DNA of 64,000 bases, from positions 4,637,324 to 4,701,323 of the forward strand of contig NZ_JAHCDI010000004.1 in the NCBI RefSeq assembly GCF_019697375.1. The letters run 5' to 3'. Of this stretch, positions 61,149 through 64,000 are shown in pieces; the first letter of the stretch is position 1; each line of letters starts with the position of its first letter. The notes below the pieces were generated by a model. That model saw only the letters and a program-made list of their open reading frames with translations. It searched no databases and was not told the origin of the DNA. The translations under genes and the position numbers were made by a program. The stretch is from Micromonospora tarapacensis. Lineage in GTDB: Bacteria > Actinomycetota > Actinomycetes > Mycobacteriales > Micromonosporaceae.

Positions 61149-61206
61149 AGGCACCCACCCGCTACCCCCACCCGTTACCCCCACCTCCACCCCCACCCCC
61201 CACCCC
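61149..61206. repeat. C-rich tract (runs of 3-6 C separated by A, T or other single bases)
   Basis: About 58 bases of CCCACC/CCCCACCCCC units, complementary in composition to the G-rich tract at 61286-61337. Together they can form the outer part of a large nested stem around the 19-bp palindrome. On the minus strand it is a G-rich sequence capable of forming quadruplexes. Confidence 0.8.
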
Positions 61207-61209
61207 GTT

Positions 61210-61277
61210 GATCATGCAGTTGTGGCACTCGATATGCGCCGAACACGGTCTTTGTCACGTGCCACAACTGCATGATC
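61210..61277. repeat. Inverted repeat unit 2 (19-bp perfect arms)
   Basis: GATCATGCAGTTGTGGCAC (61210-61228) and GTGCCACAACTGCATGATC (61259-61277) are exact reverse complements around 30 bases. A palindrome of this type is familiar to me as a dispersed intergenic element in Micromonosporaceae genomes; that is recollection, not a search result. Confidence 0.92.
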
Positions 61278-61285
61278 GACGTCAG

Positions 61286-61337
61286 CGGGGGTGGGGGTGG
61301 TGGGGTGGGTGGGTGGGGTGGGTGGGGTGGGGTGGGG
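61286..61337 (+). repeat. G-rich quadruplex-capable tract
   Basis: At least ten runs of three to five G separated by single T in about 52 bases, ending at the stop codon of the ABC ATPase gene. On the plus strand it is a strong quadruplex candidate; with the C-rich tract at 61149-61206 it forms the outer arms of the nested palindrome. Confidence 0.88.
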
Positions 61338-62639
61338 TCAGCGCCAGCCGACGTCGATGCGGTCGCCGCGCTCGTCGAAGAAGTGCAGCGCGTCCATGCG
61401 TACCTTGATCGCGAGCGGGTGGCCGGCGGAGACGGCGGGGTACGGCGCGAGCCGGACCGCCAGTTCGGCCGGGCGGCGGTGGTGGCGACCCGGGTCGTGC
61501 AGCACGCTGGTCCGGGTGCCGTTGACCGATGGTGCCGCCGGCTCGCCGGCCCGCCCGGTGAACCGCTGCATCACCTGGCTGAAACGACGCAGGCCGCGCT
61601 GGCCGGGCGGGGTCTCCGCGTCCGCCGGGCCGCCGACGTCGTCCACCACGATCGCGGTGGCGCCGATGTCGAGAAAGGCCAGCGACTCGTGACCGTGGTG
61701 TTCCAGGTAGCGGATCCGACCCTGGAGCACGTCACCCACGGTGTCCGGGGCGACCGGAGTCAGCGCCTCGGCCCGCATCCCGACCACGATCCGCTCGCCG
61801 TGGTAATGCGCCACGGCCCGGCTGCGGATGTCGTCCCAGGGCAGGTAGAGCGCCTGCTCGCCGAGGGTGAGGGTGACGTACCGGTCGAGGTGGACGTAGA
61901 CCGACGCCTCCAGCAGGTTCATCCGGGGGCTGCCGAGGAACGCGGCGACGTAGAGGGTCGCGGGGCGGCCGTACACCTGGGTCGGCGTACCGACGTCCTG
62001 TAGCACGCCCTTGCGCATGATGGCGACCCGATCGGCCATGGTCAGCGCCTCGGCCTGGTCGTGGGTCACGTAGATGGTGGTGACGCCCAGCTCGCGGGTC
62101 AGGCCGGAGATCTCCGCCCGCAGCTCCGCCCGCAGGCCGCTGTCCAGGTTGGACAGCGGTTCGTCCATCAGGAACAGACCGGGCCGGCGCACGATCGCCC
62201 GGCCCATCGCGACCCGCTGCCGCTGCCCGCCGGAGAGCTGGCTGGGCCGCCGCGCCAGCACGTCGCCGATGCCGAGGGCGCTGGCCACGTCACCGACCCG
62301 CTCGCCGCGCGGGGTGGGCTCGACGCCCGCCAGCTTCAACGGAAAGGCGATGTTGTCGTTGACGCTCATGTGCGGGTACAGGGCGAAATCCTGGAAGACC
62401 ATGGCGATCTTCCGCTCCCGCGGCGGCAGGTCGTTGGCCAGTTCGCCGTTGAGCATCACTGCCCCGGCGGTCGGGTCCTCCAGCCCGGCGACCATCCGCA
62501 GCACGGTCGACTTGCCACAGCCGGACGGGCCGAGCAGCACCATGAACTCACCGTCGTTGACGTCGAGATTGATGCTGTCCACCGCGACCGTGCCGTCCCG
62601 GAAGACCTTCGTGACATCCTTGAGCGCGACGGTGGTCAC
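61338..62639 (-). CDS. Carbohydrate-type ABC transporter ATP-binding protein (UgpC/MsmK type)
   Basis: 433 residues: Walker [22 protein letters not shown]-loop [20 protein letters not shown], signature [20 protein letters not shown] and Walker [20 protein letters not shown], then the C-terminal OB/TOBE domains of the sugar-importer class. It energises one or several carbohydrate importers; no permease gene lies next to it, so it may be a shared (MsmK-like) ATPase. GTG at 62639 follows GAGGAGACG. The 3' end abuts the G-rich tract, which could affect transcript termination. Confidence 0.94.
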   Translation of the reverse strand: MTTVALKDVTKVFRDGTVAVDSINLDVNDGEFMVLLGPSGCGKSTVLRMVAGLEDPTAGAVMLNGELANDLPPRERKIAMVFQDFALYPHMSVNDNIAFPLKLAGVEPTPRGERVGDVASALGIGDVLARRPSQLSGGQRQRVAMGRAIVRRPGLFLMDEPLSNLDSGLRAELRAEISGLTRELGVTTIYVTHDQAEALTMADRVAIMRKGVLQDVGTPTQVYGRPATLYVAAFLGSPRMNLLEASVYVHLDRYVTLTLGEQALYLPWDDIRSRAVAHYHGERIVVGMRAEALTPVAPDTVGDVLQGRIRYLEHHGHESLAFLDIGATAIVVDDVGGPADAETPPGQRGLRRFSQVMQRFTGRAGEPAAPSVNGTRTSVLHDPGRHHRRPAELAVRLAPYPAVSAGHPLAIKVRMDALHFFDERGDRIDVGWR

Positions 62640-62785
62640 CGTCTCCTCCCCCAGCTCGTCGGCGAAACTTCCGATGACTGTGTCCACCCCCGCGCCGACG
62701 GCACATCGGGTAAACGTGCCATGTTCGAATCGTGACAGACCTATTACGTTCAATCGAGTGGAGGCGATCGCCTGGAAATTGCCAC

Positions 62786-64000
62786 TCAGGCAATCGTCTC
62801 GCCGAGAAATGCGCGGCGCACCACCCGCTCCGCGGCGTGGCCGTCCTCCAGTGCGCAGAATCGCTCCCGGAACCGCGCCCGAGCCTGCTCGGCGGCGGGT
62901 GAACGCACCTCGCCGGAGCGGAACACGTCGACCAGCTCGCCGAAGGTACGCGCCACCGCACCGGGCGGCTCGGCGGTGATGTCGAGGTAGACCCCCCGGG
63001 TCAGCCGGTAGGCGTCCCAGTCCGGCGCGTAGATCACGATCGGCCGGTCCAGGACGGCGTAGTCGAACATCGCCGACGAGTAGTCGGTGACCAGCACGTC
63101 GGCCGCGAGGTAGAGGTCCTCGACCCGGGGATGCGCGCTCACGTCCAGGATCCGCCCCCGAGCGTCCCGGGGCGGCAGCCGCCGATCCCGGTCGTGGAAG
63201 TAGTGACTGCGCATCAGCAGCAGCCCGGACGAGCCGAGTCCGTCGAGGAACCGTTCCGGGTCGAACGGTGGCCGGTACCTGGGCAGATGCTCCCGGTGCG
63301 TCGGGGCGTACAGCACGACCTGCTCGCCGAGGCCGGCGCCGAGTTCCGCACGCAGCCGCAGCACGTCCTCGGCGGTCGAGGTGACCAACCGGTCGTTGCG
63401 CGGATACCCCACCTCGAGGTTGGTGTACCCGGCCGGGTAGGCACGCTCCCACATCTGGGTGGAGAAGCTGTTCGAGGTGACGCTGAAATCCCAGCGGTCC
63501 ACCCGGCGCAGCAGTCCGGCGAAGTCCATCCCGGCCGCGCCCAGCGGATAACGCTGCTGGTCCAACCCCATCACCTTGACCGGCGTGCCGTGGTGGGTCT
63601 GTACGTGCACCGTGCCCGGCCGCTTGCGCACCGAGTCCGGAAAGTTGACGTTGTTGACCAGCCACCGCGCCCGGGCCAGCACCCGGTGGTACGCGGCCGT
63701 ACCGGCGACGACGTACTCGACCCCCTCGGGCAGGGTGTGCACCCGGTCCCGCCGGACGATCCACACCCCCCGGACGTGTGGCGCCAGCCGGCGCGCCGCC
63801 TCGTAGATCGCGGCCGGGTTGCAGGCGTAGCCCCGGTACCAGTAGGCGGCGTAGACCGCGAGGTTCTCCTCGACCGCCCGCTGGCGTTCGGCCCGCTGGT
63901 ACTGGTGCAACACCGCGTCGCGGGCCAGCCGGGCACTCCGCCGGGCGGGCGGAAGCACCCGCCGCCGGGCCTGGCCGGCGACCCGGCGAGCGGCCTCCCC
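62786..64000 (-). CDS. CDP-glycerol glycerophosphotransferase-family protein (start beyond window)
   Basis: The frame is open to the window end at 64000, so the N-terminus is probably cut off; 404 residues are visible. Motifs of the TagB/TagF-type family include [90 protein letters not shown] and [20 protein letters not shown]. It adds glycerol-phosphate (or a related phosphopolyol) units to a lipid- or wall-linked polymer. A possible GTG start at 63958 lies just inside the visible frame, but upstream codons also look coding. It is 146 bases from the ABC ATPase gene, no operon evidence. Confidence 0.92.
   Translation of the reverse strand, partial: GEAARRVAGQARRRVLPPARRSARLARDAVLHQYQRAERQRAVEENLAVYAAYWYRGYACNPAAIYEAARRLAPHVRGVWIVRRDRVHTLPEGVEYVVAGTAAYHRVLARARWLVNNVNFPDSVRKRPGTVHVQTHHGTPVKVMGLDQQRYPLGAAGMDFAGLLRRVDRWDFSVTSNSFSTQMWERAYPAGYTNLEVGYPRNDRLVTSTAEDVLRLRAELGAGLGEQVVLYAPTHREHLPRYRPPFDPERFLDGLGSSGLLLMRSHYFHDRDRRLPPRDARGRILDVSAHPRVEDLYLAADVLVTDYSSAMFDYAVLDRPIVIYAPDWDAYRLTRGVYLDITAEPPGAVARTFGELVDVFRSGEVRSPAAEQARARFRERFCALEDGHAAERVVRRAFLGETIA

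Noticed and set aside
61149..61337. CRISPR array or tandem repeat
   Set aside because: The tracts are homopolymer-like with no spacer-repeat periodicity; no Cas genes are in the window.

Overview
The window is high-GC actinobacterial DNA. Codons end almost always in G or C, GTG starts are common, and many genes overlap by 4 bases (GTGA or ATGA). The gene content points to a Micromonosporaceae-like soil or plant actinomycete: nitrate/nitrite-sensing conservon-type kinase with a roadblock protein, two GAF-ANTAR regulators beside a SigB/SigF-type sigma factor, CsoR copper control, and a c-di-AMP riboswitch ahead of a secreted cell-wall protein. The genus is an inference; no marker gene in the window settles it.

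Layout. 1-6.8 kb is accessory DNA: the C-terminal end of a tyrosine recombinase facing the 3' end of a tRNA-Arg(CCU) gene (probable edge of an integrated element), a SitI3-type immunity-like gene, the 3' end (domains V and VI) of a group II intron with no reverse transcriptase, an ECF sigma/membrane-protein pair, a gene broken by one in-frame amber codon, and a truncated TOTE-type primase. 6.8-11.8 kb is a minus-strand carbohydrate operon (57-aa protein, two GT4 glycosyltransferases, a six-hairpin-type protein, a GH130 enzyme). 12-14.5 kb holds stress regulators. 15-20.6 kb has a secreted lectin-like protein, a TetR-controlled epimerase with two operators, a VOC protein and a UvrA-like ABC protein. 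21-25.4 kb is a kinase-roadblock-substrate-binding-protein operon. 25.7-32.4 kb combines copper export (CopB-type ATPase, CopC), a molybdate ABC operon with its own HTH-TOBE regulator, and a DyP peroxidase remnant. 33-44 kb is rich in ion transport: YnfA, two CrcB, a Ca-type P-ATPase, a K+ channel, a K+/H+-type antiporter, a cation-exchanger-like protein, a rhodopsin-transducer homologue with an FAD oxidase, and a universal stress protein. 44-46.5 kb holds an anti-sigma-like protein, a sigma remnant, and STAS and MEDS/HATPase genes in decay. 46.6-49.6 kb is the copA-copZ/csoR copper divergon. 49.9-57.8 kb has YibE/F, the riboswitch gene, carbonic anhydrase, a wHTH regulator, an AI-2E family protein and a hydrolase. 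57.8-60.5 kb is a GH65 phosphorylase/beta-phosphoglucomutase pair. After an unusual nested palindrome and G-rich block at 61.1-61.34 kb come a sugar-type ABC ATPase and the start-truncated CDP-glycerol glycerophosphotransferase.

How the genes work together. Copper: CsoR-like palindromes occur in front of copB and twice in the copZA/csoR divergon, so one repressor probably governs both loci. Molybdate: regulator, binding protein, permease and ATPase are translationally coupled. Disaccharide use: the GH65 phosphorylase would release beta-glucose 1-phosphate for the coupled mutase.

A striking property is damage. At least five genes, and probably a sixth, lose their frame at a short G or C run in a way one extra base would repair. 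Three others lack a central segment and one carries a lone stop codon. Either the assembly has homopolymer and collapse errors or this region is decaying; raw reads would tell.
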